Origin: Ricordea florida
Taxonomy: Eukaryota; Cnidaria; Anthozoa; Corallimorpharia; Ricordeidae
Direction of reading: 5' to 3'
NCBI GenBank assembly: GCA_949710005.1
Contig: OX453285.1
Span: 25,780,502-25,844,501, forward strand
Length of the DNA stretch: 64,000 nt
The number at the start of each line of letters is the position of its first letter. Within the stretch, counting starts at the first letter, position 1. Below are positions 1 through 10,549 of this stretch, one piece after another. A model generated the notes under the pieces. The model was not told the DNA's origin and ran no database searches. It saw only the letters and a program-made list of their open reading frames with translations. The position numbers were made by a program, and so were the translations under genes.

Positions 1-22
1 TTTACAAGGCACTATTCCACAG

Positions 23-3000
23 AAATGGCACCTTTCTATGAAGAAATCTGTACTGAACTTAAATGGGCTGTGGACAAAAAACTTCTGGCAGCAATGAAGG
101 CAAAGAATGAAGAGAAATTTGTAAAGCTTGATGAAGCTATAAAAGATGCAGAAGAAAATTTAGGAGAAACAGAGATTAGGGATGCTTTGTTTGCTAAAGC
201 AGAGTACCTTTGTAAAATAGGAGAAAAGGTTTGTATCAACACGAGAAATTGTGTAGGTAAGATTTCCGCACAGGTCCCTACTTCATTATGCATTCTGTAA
301 CTATACTAGTTCGTTCTTCGAACACAATAAATATTTGCACGTGCATTACACCAGACAAGACAGCTTCAGCATGCATAATGAGTAGGGACCTGTGCGGAAA
401 TCTTACCAATTGTGTATATTAAATAAGTGAAAGATTGTCACACTTTTATAACCAACTAAAGAAATTGTGAATTTAAGGCTTGAATAGACCATGACTTTGC
501 AATACTGGTGCAATGATCTAACCAGTTGAGCTACCAAGCCAACTGGGAGGTTGTTATTTTGTGAGAAAGTGTGTGTCAGTTAAGTACATAGCAGGGTTGT
601 CACTAAAGGCCGGGGGCCGGGGATATCCTGTGGTTACTCGGAGCATGACCCCCGGCTGCTATCATTGTAAATGGAACAAAAAGAGAACTGTAAAATTCTT
701 CATTAAAAAGGAAATAAGCATTGAAAAAAGAAAAATTTATAACTAGAGCACACCTCTGAAACACACAAAATCTATCCATCAAACTAAGTGCAAGTTTCAT
801 CTGCAGCAGGTTTAACAAATGTTGAAATACTCACATGCAAAAACTAAGACATAGACATTTGACTTGGATTTGATACCAGTACACATGCATGAAACTTTGC
901 ATTTTTCTAAATGCCACTTTCAACCATTGTGTCAGCTTTGTGTTAAACATGTCAAAAAAGTGGCAAAGGAATCTGGACTCTTTTTGCACTGGTAGCCAAG
1001 CATCCAGTTGATCAAATTCAATGTGTAGATCTCAATGTTTGTGTTTCAGGGTTCTTACAGTAGATAACTATAAATAGACGCTTATTTGGATTCTTTATTC
1101 ACCTACTCTAGTTGGTCTCGGACAGACATGTAAGCGGATGATAAATGCTACATTTTTGGGTAAGATGAATCCACGTTGTTGTAAAGGTGCCATATCACTA
1201 ACATTTGTGTCTATTTGTCTCTGCTTGTAGGATGGAGCCCTTTCTGGTTTTCGACAGGCGTATGACAAGGCTGTTGCCCTTGGGTACAAACTTGATATAA
1301 TATTTTATCAAATCCGCATTGGGCTATTTTACTTGGACAATGACTTGATCACAAGGAACATAGAAAAAGCAAAAACGTAAGTGGCTAGCCTTCCATGTAT
1401 TGTTACACCAGTAAATCTAATAATTATTTATTTGTGCACACACTTGGATGGTACAGTATGTCAGAGTTTTATAATAATAATTAAAAATACCGTATTTATT
1501 CGTCTATAAGCCGATCCCGGCTATAAGCCGAGACCCCAAACTTAAGAGAACCGACGATGGGCTTAAGCTTGTCAAAAAAAATTGGAAAACTCTTGGCTAT
1601 AAGCCGAGACCCGGAAACATATGTCGATTGTTGAACGAATAAACACAATCAAATGAATATTCAAAAGTTTATTGTAAACAGTTAGTTTACATATCGTCCG
1701 TGATCGTATTCATCATGCCAAAAGTTCGCCGTACTTCTTACAACATGGCTTTTAAGCTCAAAGTTGTTGCTGAAGCTGAGGCTGTTGAAAACAACTCAGA
1801 GATCGCCCAAGATTACGGGATTAGCGAGTCGATGGTTCGTCGATGGAGAAGAGACGAGGCGAAGCCTTTTAACGGCGAGCTGAAGATGTCTGCGAAACGA
1901 ACAAAGGGCCGCTTTACTCCAAAGTATCCAGAGCTAGACCAGCAGATGTTAGAATGGTTTTCAGACCAAAGAGATCAAGGTGAGTACTAACCGCTTCATG
2001 TGAAATGGGATAAACATTTCGTGTAGATTCAATTGATTGTTTATCAACGAAATCAATCAAAAAGTTTTCCCTCGATCTCTTCGCACGAGCAAGTGCACGT
2101 GAGTTTGTTTGTCAACCCGTGGGAACCAACGCTTGTGATTGGCCAGATTTAGAAAGCATGGCAAGAGATTCCAGAGGAGATGGTAAAGTAGTCTTTTAAG
2201 AGCTGTGGCATTTCCAATGCTATGGACGGAACGGAAGACGACGCAATCTACTTCTACTCCGAGGACTCACAGGAACTCGATGATGATGAAGAAATGGGGG
2301 ATGAGTTCGACACGGTCAGCGAATATGAGTCTGATGGCGAGTGAATTTTTAGTTGATCACACACAAAGGGTTCCTTTAGGAGCCACCAATTATATCAAAG
2401 TTCAATGACCAACATTTTACGACTTGTTTTTGTTGTGTTTTACTATAATTTCATGAAACTGAGTTGGCTATTAGCCGAATCAGAAATGTCCATGATGATT
2501 TTCACTTTGTTGATGACGCTTCCAAGAAAAAAATTATTCAGAACTCTCGGCTATAAGCCGAACCCCTCATTTTGGAAAAAAATTCCCAAAACTGAGTAAA
2601 ACTTTTTGCAAAAATCGCTCGGCTTGTAGGCGAATAAATACGGTAATAGGCCAATAGGTACCGTTAGAATTTATAATCATAATTGACCACTATTAATACT
2701 AGTCATTCTCTACATAATATTATATTGGTAGACAGGGTTGGATCTAGGGGAGAGTTGGTGGGGGTGCACACCCTCTCCCCACCACTCCCACCCCACCCCG
2801 CTGAGATATCCTGCAGCTTTGTAATGAAACTAGTATTCTGCCAAAAAGAGGAAAGGAAGAACAAAAAAAACTTTGTGGTTTACTGTTGTTCATGTAAAAC
2901 ATGAGCCATAAGCCTCCTCCTTTGTTGTTTATTTTTTAAAATTAGTTTGTCACCTGTCAGTTATGACATCCCTTAGAGGTGCATCCCCTCCTAAGAAAAA

Positions 3001-6000
3001 TCCTGGATCCGCCCCTGATATAGATGGGTAGACCAATGGCTTATGTTATAGAGAAATTGTGCCTAGTGCAATTTTGTTTTTACAACTTTTTGACATCACT
3101 TGGACTCTACCATACAATTTAGCAGACACAAAGTAAGGTATAGTATTCTCTTAATCCACTAGGTCCATAAACCTATTTATCATATGACCTGTATGGCCCT
3201 GCATGGGTTTCTATTGAAAAACACAAAAAATCCTGTATGCTATAGCTCAAGCTTGGGCCATACATGTATGGTGTTACAAAGACTTCAAGCCAAGTGTTTT
3301 CCTGTGTCGCCCTATCACTCAGTCAATAAGTACATGTATTATTAAGTCTGTTATCAGTTTTAGGTTTGTGACCAACTAAGTTTTAGACTTAATCTGCTAA
3401 TGTAGTACAGAACTTTTTTTGAAAATAACTTCATCAAACTGTATTTTGTGACTAGATAAGAGTGTGCACGTTTTTTTTTCTATGCAGACTTATAGAGGAG
3501 GGTGGAGACTGGGATAGACGCAACAGACTCAAAGTCTATCAAGGCATTTATTTCCTGTCTGTGCGCGATTTCAAGTCTTCTGCCACCAACTTTCTTGACA
3601 GCATCTCAACATTTACTTCCTATGAGTTGATGGATTATAAAACGTTTGTGACATACACTGTGCTTGCTAGTATGATTGCTCTGGAAAGAGTTGACCTCAG
3701 AAAACTGGTAGGTTGTTACACAAATCTTTTTAAGGGCAACATGCAGACACACTGTTAGATACTTTATTTTTCTCAACTCAGCATTACAGACAATACAGAT
3801 TAATAAATTAATGTGAACTGGACATAGTTTCATGCTATGCTGGTTTGAAATAATGAATGTATCTTAAAAAGGTACAATTCACCGACCTGATGTTTTGACA
3901 CTTCTGTCTAGTGTCTTCCTCAGGGGTGATTGGGCAAAGCTGTGAAGGCTGTCTCCGCTGAAGAAGAAACTAGACAGGAGTGTCAAAATGTTGAGAGGGT
4001 GAATTGTTCATGTGCTGGGTTGCATAATTATAGAATAGAACAATAATTATTGCATTTAAAATTTTTGTAGGATATGTGTTTAACATTTATTTTGGGGTTC
4101 TTTCTTTTAAAATTTGTCCCTGTGCTTTTCCAGGTTGTCAATGGTGCAGAAATTCTAGAAGTTCTTCATCAGCTTCCAGTTGTTAGTCAGTTTCTCCTTT
4201 CTCTGTACAACTGTCATTATGCCGAGTTTTTTCTGGCATTAGGTGAGCACACATTGAACTTTATCTGGCCTATGACATATGCATTCTGATTTAAATAATA
4301 AACAGTGTAAGTGAAATTTGAAAATTACCATAATTAGGGTTGGGAAGAAGCTCATTAAGTTAACAGGAAACTGGTCACAGAATGTCAATATTGCTAAGCT
4401 AAGAGTAAAAAACATCCCGCAAGTGGGTGAATTTATAGCTGAAATGTTAGAGTATAGATACAGTGTAGTGATTTTTTTATTGAAATGTATAGTTCTCTTT
4501 CACAGCCAAGGTTGAAGATTTCCTCAAGCAGGATCGCCTTCTTGCACCTCACTGTAGATATTATGTCAGAGAGATGAGAATCTTAGCATATACTCAGCTG
4601 CTGGAATCTTATCGCAGCCTTACCCTACAGTACATGGCCAATGCTTTTGGTGTCCGTGAAGAGTTCATTGATAAGTATGGGTATTATGTTGTAGGTTAAA
4701 AGGAAATTCAGGTCAAAATGGTTCCAAACTAGATTGATTTGTTTTTTCCTTTGTTTCAGATTATTGGAGGCTTAGGTAAATTCATCTGAAACAGAAGAAA
4801 AAACAAATCAAACTAGTTTGGAACCATTTTGACATGAAATTCATTTTAACCTGCAGCATATATGTTGCATGTACTGTTGGTTTTTAGCGAATTCTATCTT
4901 TAACTTCCAGTAGGTAATTTTATGGAAAAGATACCTTCTACAAGGGGTTTACACTGTAGGTTTATTATAAAAATTTCTTTAAAATCAAATTAACTTAAAA
5001 ATGTTTGGAATGTGGGAAACATTTGTACTTAGGTACTTGTATTTATTGATACAGGGAACTTTCACGATTTATTGCTGCGGGAAGATTGAATTGCAAGATT
5101 GACAAGGTTGGAGGGGTTGTCGAGACCAACAGGTGAGTCAGACATTTCTTGATCATTAGAATAATTATGAGAATTAATATTAAGTAATATTGCTGATTAA
5201 TAAATTAATAATCATTATGATTTATAACATTAAGATTTATTATTAGCATAGGTATGGTAATAATTTTAATGTTAATATTAATATTAATTAATGCTAATAA
5301 TTAATAAATTGATAACAGTATTATGATTTGTGGTACTATGAACCTGGAATTGGCAAAACAAAATACAAAGCAGTGTTTTGCGCGTAAAAACAAGCCTTTA
5401 CATGTATTTGAAAAACAAGGAATTTTGGAGCTAATTGAAAAGATACTTACAAAAGTCACTAAACTTTGTACTGTACGCCACTCTTTCATAATATTTTGTA
5501 AAAATTTTTTTCTTTCAGGCCTGACCATAAAAACTGGCAATATCAGGTAATGTTGTATACTACTGAGATTGTGGGTGCATTCCTTTCATGTGTTCTGATC
5601 TGGATCGCACATTGTTAACTTATCAACTATGCCTGGCATTGTACCAGATCAAATTAAAATTACCTGGGTGGTGCCCATTCTCAAAGCTGGTGACAAATCC
5701 ATTTTTTCTAATTATAGACCTGTTTTGATCCTGCCTTGTTTTTCAAAATTCCTTGAGTGGGTTGTTTATCTTCATATCTTATGTTACCTAAATGATTTCA
5801 ACATTCTTTTTAATAACCAGTATGGGTGTAGGAAAAACCATTCTACCATTCACGCACTCTCCTTTCGTCTACCGTTATGTAGGACAAATATCCAGAAATT
5901 TTCAGTTTTCAATTGAGGTCCCTTTCTCCTGAGATTATTGGCTGTTCATCTCTCACGTCCTTTGGGGAAAAACTTACAACTTTTATTATCAAAAACTACT

Positions 6001-6537
6001 AATTATGTGAAGGGTGTATAAATATGACTTGTCAGTACTTCACTTACCATATCGTCTAAGTTAAGTCATCTTTTATTTCTTGGGAGGGAACCTAAGTTTT
6101 ACAAGCCTCATGGTTTTTATTAGGTTCTCTCGCCACTTCTCTATGCTCTATCTCTTTATTGTACTTTAACCATTGTAACTTAATTGTGTGTGGCAAATAA
6201 ACTATGCTTTACTATACTATCTGAAGTTGTGATCCCAGATCACAAATTTCTGGATCTGGAATGTGATCTGAGATCACATGGATCATGATGCATCAAAGGA
6301 ACCAATGAATGCAGTCTGGTCAAGGATTTGTCCTTTTTTGATGCACCATGATCTGAGTCATCTTGGATCACAAATCCAGATCTGGATTACACCAAGAGAA
6401 TGCAGCCTATGTAGGTATGTTAAACCCTATAAGATTGATAACTTAGAATATTTTGGTTTTCTTTCCAGGCAACTATCAAGCAAGGTGATCTGCTTCTTAA
6501 CAGAATCCAAAAACTCAGTAGAGTCATAAACATGTAA
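23..6537 (+). CDS. PSMD6: 26S proteasome non-ATPase regulatory subunit 6 (RPN7), 5'-truncated by window
   Basis: Coding exons: 23-228, 1231-1376, 3488-3707, 4134-4242, 4506-4674, 5055-5132, 5519-5546, 6469-6537. All junctions are GT-AG and all phases agree. The joined protein follows animal PSMD6 closely: MAPFYEEIC near the start, GESEIRD-like [17 protein letters not shown], then [32 protein letters not shown] and the conserved end LSRVINM. The family is about 390 residues; about 341 are visible, so the first exon or exons lie upstream (exon at 23 opens with two bases of a split codon). RPN7 is a PCI-domain scaffold of the proteasome lid, in cytosol and nucleus. The last PCI part is encoded from 5055 on. 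AATAAA at 6671 fits the 3' end. Introns carry several mobile elements, three of them very close to splice donors. Confidence 0.95.
256..407. mobile_element. Foldback MITE family A, copy 1
   Basis: A 152-bp element in the first visible PSMD6 intron. Its ends are inverted repeats of at least 27 bp beginning GGTAAGATTTCCGCAC. It is flanked by a direct 9-bp duplication aattgtgta (247-255 and 408-416). Related copies are at 15425-15576 and 59624-59776. It has no coding capacity. The 8-9 bp target duplication suggests mobilisation by a hAT or Mutator-like transposase; which one is inference. Confidence 0.85.
477..553 (-). mobile_element. tRNA-derived SINE fragment
   Basis: On the minus strand an A-box-like TAGCTCAACTGG is followed about 40 bases later by a degraded B box ending TTCAAGCC. 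This is the layout of a tRNA-derived SINE head. It lies in the first visible PSMD6 intron. The rest of that intron (about 554-1230) holds nothing I recognise. Confidence 0.45.
1490..2643 (+). mobile_element. Pogo-like (Tc1/mariner superfamily) DNA transposon, internally deleted
   Basis: Terminal inverted repeats of about 25 bp (CCGTATTTATTCG followed by a TATAAGCCGA-like stretch) match with two mismatches, and the element is flanked by TA on both sides (1488-1489 and 2644-2645). A TA target duplication and the encoded DNA-binding domain place it with pogo/Tigger-like elements. At 1.15 kb it is about half the usual autonomous length because the catalytic core is missing. It lies in PSMD6 intron 1231-1376/3488-3707, in the sense orientation. 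Confidence 0.85.
1715..2343 (+). pseudogene. Pogo-like transposase remnant (DNA-binding N-terminus and acidic C-terminus, catalytic core deleted)
   Basis: From 1715 a reading frame ([14 protein letters not shown]...) encodes about 90 residues of a Brinker/CENP-B-like helix-turn-helix with the [10 protein letters not shown] recognition region, then stops at 1988-1990. After about 160 bases the same frame resumes as a typical pogo C-terminus ([10 protein letters not shown], stop TAG at 2189-2191, then [13 protein letters not shown] and an acidic tail ending at 2343). The DDE catalytic domain between them is absent, so the product cannot transpose by itself. The frame and family reading are direct; the deletion is inferred from normal family length. 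Confidence 0.75.
2645..3487. other. Remainder of PSMD6 intron, no gene seen
   Basis: Sequence between the pogo-like element and the next PSMD6 exon. A G/C-rich stretch near 2735-3020 (ggttggatctaggggaga and, inverted, a related ggatccgcccctg end) may be the edges of a degraded hAT-like element; I could not define boundaries. Otherwise nothing recognisable. Confidence 0.3.
3818..4024. mobile_element. Foldback MITE family B, copy 1 (diverged)
   Basis: The sequence from ggacatagtttcatgcta through tggtttgaaataatgaatgt, with an internal hairpin built on ctgtctagtgtcttc and its inverted partner gaagaaactagacaggag, is shared with 52679-52935. The right end is less well preserved here than in the other copy. 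It lies in a PSMD6 intron. Confidence 0.6.
4683..4867. repeat. Long near-perfect hairpin in PSMD6 intron
   Basis: Two arms of about 75-80 bp (left around 4683-4761, right around 4788-4867) are inverted copies of each other with few mismatches, separated by only about 26 bases. Both contain the word for 'ggttccaaact' and its complement, and a poly-T/A-rich inner end. It starts within about 10 bases of the splice donor at 4675. No second copy was seen in the window. Confidence 0.8.
5150..5320. repeat. AT-rich low-complexity tract
   Basis: Irregular runs of attaat and aataatta in a PSMD6 intron; no periodicity strong enough to call a microsatellite unit. Confidence 0.6.
5569..6411. mobile_element. 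Foldback element family C, copy 1, split by a LINE fragment
   Basis: Left end gggtgcattc (about 5569) then a ctgatctggatc stretch; right part (about 6225-6411) has an inverted series of gatcacaaat/ccagatctgga words and ends gagaatgcag, the complement of the left end. A related intact-looking unit lies at about 14305-14485. The LINE-derived sequence at about 5612-6222 sits between the two halves, so I read this as a nested insertion. Confidence 0.55.
5612..6222 (+). pseudogene. Non-LTR retrotransposon (LINE) remnant: reverse-transcriptase fragment plus 3' UTR
   Basis: A frame at 5629-5916 encodes a classic N-terminal reverse-transcriptase stretch: [49 protein letters not shown]. It stops at about 100 residues, and the YxDD catalytic block is absent. 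The following sequence to about 6222 looks like a LINE 3' untranslated tail (ending in aataaactatgc). The copy is 5'-truncated and internally deleted. The clade (Jockey/CR1-like) is inference. Confidence 0.8.
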
Positions 6538-6670
6538 CAATTTCAAAAAAAAAAAGATTTCAATGGAAAAGACCTGCTTCCTTTTGTCTGACCTTGTAGG
6601 ATACAAAATGGTCTCTCTAGTTATATTTTATGTGCTTTTGTGCTGTGTCAAAACATAACCTTTTTGAAGT

Positions 6671-6676
6671 AATAAA
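6671..6676 (+). terminator. polyadenylation signal of PSMD6
   Basis: Canonical AATAAA 134 bases after the PSMD6 stop codon, the first such hexamer downstream on this strand. Confidence 0.6.
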
Positions 6677-6739
6677 GTTATACAGCTTTTATGCTAGTGA
6701 TCTTTGGAAGGTGGGGTGGGGTTGGTTGAAGGGTTAAAA

Positions 6740-6963
6740 TACCTCTTACTGAGTTCGAGGTCTGTACTGTAAGTTACGGCCCGAGTTTTTTCTGCTTGGA
6801 TTTATGGCCAAAGCGCATGGGCCATAAATCCAAGCGGAAAAAAAGAGGATTAGTAACTTACAGTACCTACCGAGAAAACAAGGTTTAAATTTAGCAGGCC
6901 GTACAGTGAAGTATGGCCTGCTAAACTGACCAATCACAGCTGCATACTAACTGTCAGAGAGAT
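6740..6963. mobile_element. Multi-hairpin MITE family D, copy 1
   Basis: Outer ends acctcttactgag and gtcagagagata; inside are three stacked self-complementary blocks: gtctgtactgtaagttacgg with its inverse, a ggatttatggcc/ggccataaatcc hairpin, and gcaggccgta/tatggcctgc. The same architecture recurs at 27523-27811 and, inverted, at 56013-56291. No coding capacity. Confidence 0.8.
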
Positions 6964-7654
6964 ACAAGGTTGGGTAAAACTCTCAAAGGTAGGGGGTCCA
7001 ACAAAGCCAAAATACAATACCCACATCAACAACAGTTCTTGTCAGAATTACCTACACCTGAACGAGTGAACTTCACAAACAACTACCAAAGCAGCAAGGC
7101 TTTTCAGCTAAATATGTATAGACTCTTGAAGAGTGAAAGGGTCAATTGAAATAAAAAAATATAAATATGAGTAAGTTAACAGACTAAAGCAAAGTGTCAA
7201 TATTGTTTTAATATTGTGGATTTTAAAGATTAATCTTTTCATATTATAAAAATATTACGATATAAACCACTATTAGTTAAAATACATCTTTTTCACAAAA
7301 CATCAGCGCTGTAGCAAATGAGCTTATCAAGTAAGTTGCAGTTTGCCATTCATTGGTGAGACATTATTATTAAACTGTACAGTGGTGTTGTTTGTCTTAT
7401 TATAATACACTGTCCTCCTTACCAACATTTTCATCTGTGAACAGTATTGTTTTCTCCTTTGCTTGCTTAACAGTATCGAATTTAATGTTTTTATCTGTGT
7501 ATCAAACCTTGCAGTGTTACCTGATTCTTTCAAAAGCATCAGATATGTGCTGTTTTATACACCGTATTCATAAATGGCGGCCGCGCGGAACGGCCTGGTT
7601 TGGAAAACATGAAAACGAGGCTTGGTAGCCCACGCATCACAGATCACAACAAAA

Positions 7655-9685
7655 ATGGCTTCTTCTAGTGGAGATTGTGACACAGTTATCCTCACCGAAG
7701 ACGATATTCCCGGAGCTTTTTTAGCTGGAAGAAACCCTTCTTCACTAAAGAATGAAGAACTCAGGTTTTGGTTGCGATGTCGAGGCGATTCGCTAAAGGG
7801 ACTTAAGACGAAGGCACAGCTCATAAAGAGGTAATCATCAAAACACAGAAACCGATCGAAGCACTTGCTCGCATCTTTGTGATTTGCCTCAAGAGAAGTC
7901 ACGAAATTTTGTTTCTGTAGTATTAAGAATTCTCTCCTTTTCTGCAGAGTCAACGAGTATATTAAAAGTGGAAGGGATAAAATGGTGGTCGATCCCGATC
8001 CCGATGAAATCTACACAAAGTGAAAAGCAAGGGCTTCGAACCTTCCGAAAGACGCCGCTACTTCATCACGTGTCAAATATCCGAGCGATGGCTGGGGTAA
8101 ATCGCTTGAAAGGATGCCTGCTTTTACCAGAGCTGAGATGAACCAGCACGTGGCAAATTCTGGAAAACGAGTTGCCAATACTGAGCACCATTCGATTCCA
8201 ACCAATTTGAGAAAAGCTAAAACCTTTTTGCAGGATGAATATTTGAAGGAGATCGAGGCAAACAGCGATGAAAGGTACTTTTATTTGAGGGCAAAGTGTT
8301 ACCATAGTTTTAAGAAAAGTGAGACTCCCCATGCTCTTCGTTTTGCCATGTGCATTGTCTCTGGTCAAGTCATCCATGCAAACTGTTCATGCAAAGCTGG
8401 CAAAGTTGGTTACTGTAACCATGTTCTTGCTTTAATGTTTAAAGCATGCAAGTTCAGTTTATTTGACAGCAAAGCAACAGATGATTTGTGTCAGGATGAG
8501 GATGAGCAGGCAGAACTAGCTTGCACTTCCCAGCTGCAGAAGTGGCACAAAAAGGGCCGAGGTGACAAAATTTCTGCCCAGCCTGTAATGGATGTCACTA
8601 TCTCAAAAACAAAACTCGATGAAACTAAGAGTAGAGACGGAGTTAAATGCCTCTTGTATGATGCAAGAGTTAATGCCTAGCATGATGTTGAAGCCGAAAT
8701 GACATTGAAAAAGGCCCTACAGCAAATCAACCCTGAGATGGGTTTAGCACTTATGGAAAAAGATGATTCCTCTACAAATAGTTGCGTGGAAACCAAATTC
8801 GGCAAGAGTCAGATTGGTTCGTTTTGCAGTTATCAATTAACTCATACCGAGGCAAACTTTGAGGCTACTGTGGACATTTCATCCGTGCCTAGAGAAAGTG
8901 TCAGTAGAGAAACCGAACTTATGTATCCGAGGTTTCCTTTAAGCCCATGCGGTGATTTTGTCTTGCCTGACAACATAGACAATTTGGAAAAAGCACTCAT
9001 CAATACCCTTGTTGTGGATGAGACAATTATTAACAATATTGAACAAGCCACAAGGGACCAGTCATCCTCAGAGCAGTGGAAAAAGGAACGCAAGTTCAGA
9101 TTTACGGCATCTAAATTTGATTTGATTTCAAAAAGGCAGAGGAATCACGAAAAATTTGCTGCAGACCTTATAAATCCAAAGCCAATTACTTCACGGTATG
9201 TTGAGCATGGATTAAAACAGGAACCAATTGCACTTCAAGAGTATGAAAAAATTATGTTCACTCGAAAGACACCGGTAAAGGTTCTTAAGAGTGCTTTTGT
9301 TGTTTGTTTGGACATGCCAATTCTGGGGGCCTCACCAGATGGCAGAGTTGTGGATTTTGGATGCCACAATCATTTTGGTCTGGCTGAGGTAAAGTGTCCG
9401 GAAACCAAGTTTCAAGTCACTCCACTAGAAGCATGTCAGGATCTGAGTTTTTTTTGCGAGGCTGTAAATGGACAATGTAAACTTAAACGAAATCATGCAT
9501 ACTACACTGAAGTGCAAGGCCAGATGGGCTGTAGTGGAGCCTCATGGTGTGACTTTATTGTGTACACAAAGAAGGGAATTTCAGTGAAAAGGATCCCTTT
9601 TGATGCTGCTTACTGGGCAACTCTGAAACAAAAGCTTAAAACATATTACTTTACCCATTTCATCAAAACTGCAGCCAAATACTAA
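7655..9685 (+). pseudogene. ISL2EU second protein: SAP + SWIM zinc finger + YqaJ-type nuclease, two nonsense codons
   Basis: Exons 7655-7830 and 7948-9685 join in frame (GT-AG). Exon 1 carries a SAP-like segment (NPSSLKNEELRFWLRCRG). A SWIM finger follows (CSCKAGKVGYCNHV, near 8382-8424), then a YqaJ/lambda-exonuclease-like domain with WKKERKFRFTASKF, the conserved GASPDG, EVKCP (the ExK of PD-(D/E)XK nucleases) and YYTEVQGQM. Two in-frame stops, TGA 8021-8023 and TAG 8678-8680, interrupt an otherwise perfectly open frame, so only a C-terminal 328-residue piece (8699-9685) with the whole nuclease domain could be made directly. Probably recent inactivation. It is convergent with the transposase gene. 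Confidence 0.85.
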
Positions 9686-10549
9686 ACATCCATTAGGTAA
9701 ACAAATGTCTGGCATTGAAAGTATATGTTCATTTTACTTTTATATACATAATAACTGTAAGTTAAGCTTACTCCTGGTCAAGAATGGTTATGGCTTTAAG
9801 CTTTTAAAGCTCCAATAGGCATGTGTTGCTCAACATCAACTTTCGCCTGGTAATGCAAAACTTAAACAATCACAAATCATGAGAATTAAATGGTTTGATC
9901 ACCAAAGACAAGTTATTATTGTTTTGGTTTTTCAAAAAATCTTTCACAGGTACAACTAAACAACATCTACTGTATGTGAGAAACCAAATGAGGGGATTTG
10001 GTATTTATATTGGAGCTTTAAAAGTTGAAGAGAGTTGCAGTTACATAACCAAATGTGATCATGATGTGAAATCATTTTTTAAAATAGTGATCAGCACCTT
10101 ATTTTTTCAATTTTCATAGTGTGCAATGTGGAAATTAGAAATGAATGACAAATGTGAAAAATTCTCATACATTTTTGCATGATTGGCTGCAAAAACAGAA
10201 TAGTTACAAGTTCCAGTCAGCACAATATTTTTTTTTCATTACAATCCGTTTGTAAATATTCACAAAAGGTAGAATGTTAAGTCACACAAGGTGATTCAGA
10301 TGCAGGGCTTTTAACTTAAATGTAAAAAAAATTCTTTTTTATTTATAAAAAGATAGGGATATTACATTTTGGTAACATTGAATAAGGAAGCAGTCACTCA
10401 AGGCTGATTCAAGTTAAAACATATTATTATGCTCATTTTGCACAATACTGTGGTCCAATGTTATATTTTTTCACTGGATTTGAAATAATCAATTTATATA
10501 AAAACAACCCTATGACCTGCTTGTCACTATGTGTGAACTTGAGATTAAT

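Larger units (their letters stand above)
6538..7559. other. Intergenic, PSMD6 to ISL2EU element
   Basis: Contains the PSMD6 3' UTR, a family D MITE (listed separately), and at about 7345-7530 a degraded stretch resembling the 106-bp satellite found at 29051 and 51405 (ttcatctgtg words and an acagt/actgt frame). No gene seen. Confidence 0.6.

Noticed and set aside
1..24. Open frame continuing upstream of the first PSMD6 ATG
   Set aside because: The residues do not match the family; an AG acceptor at 21-22 explains the boundary better.
3462..3758. Intron read-through frames extending PSMD6 exons (also 28820-29050, 36913-37182, 38203-38520)
   Set aside because: They run past clear GT or GC donors; the true exon ends are fixed by phase and family alignment.
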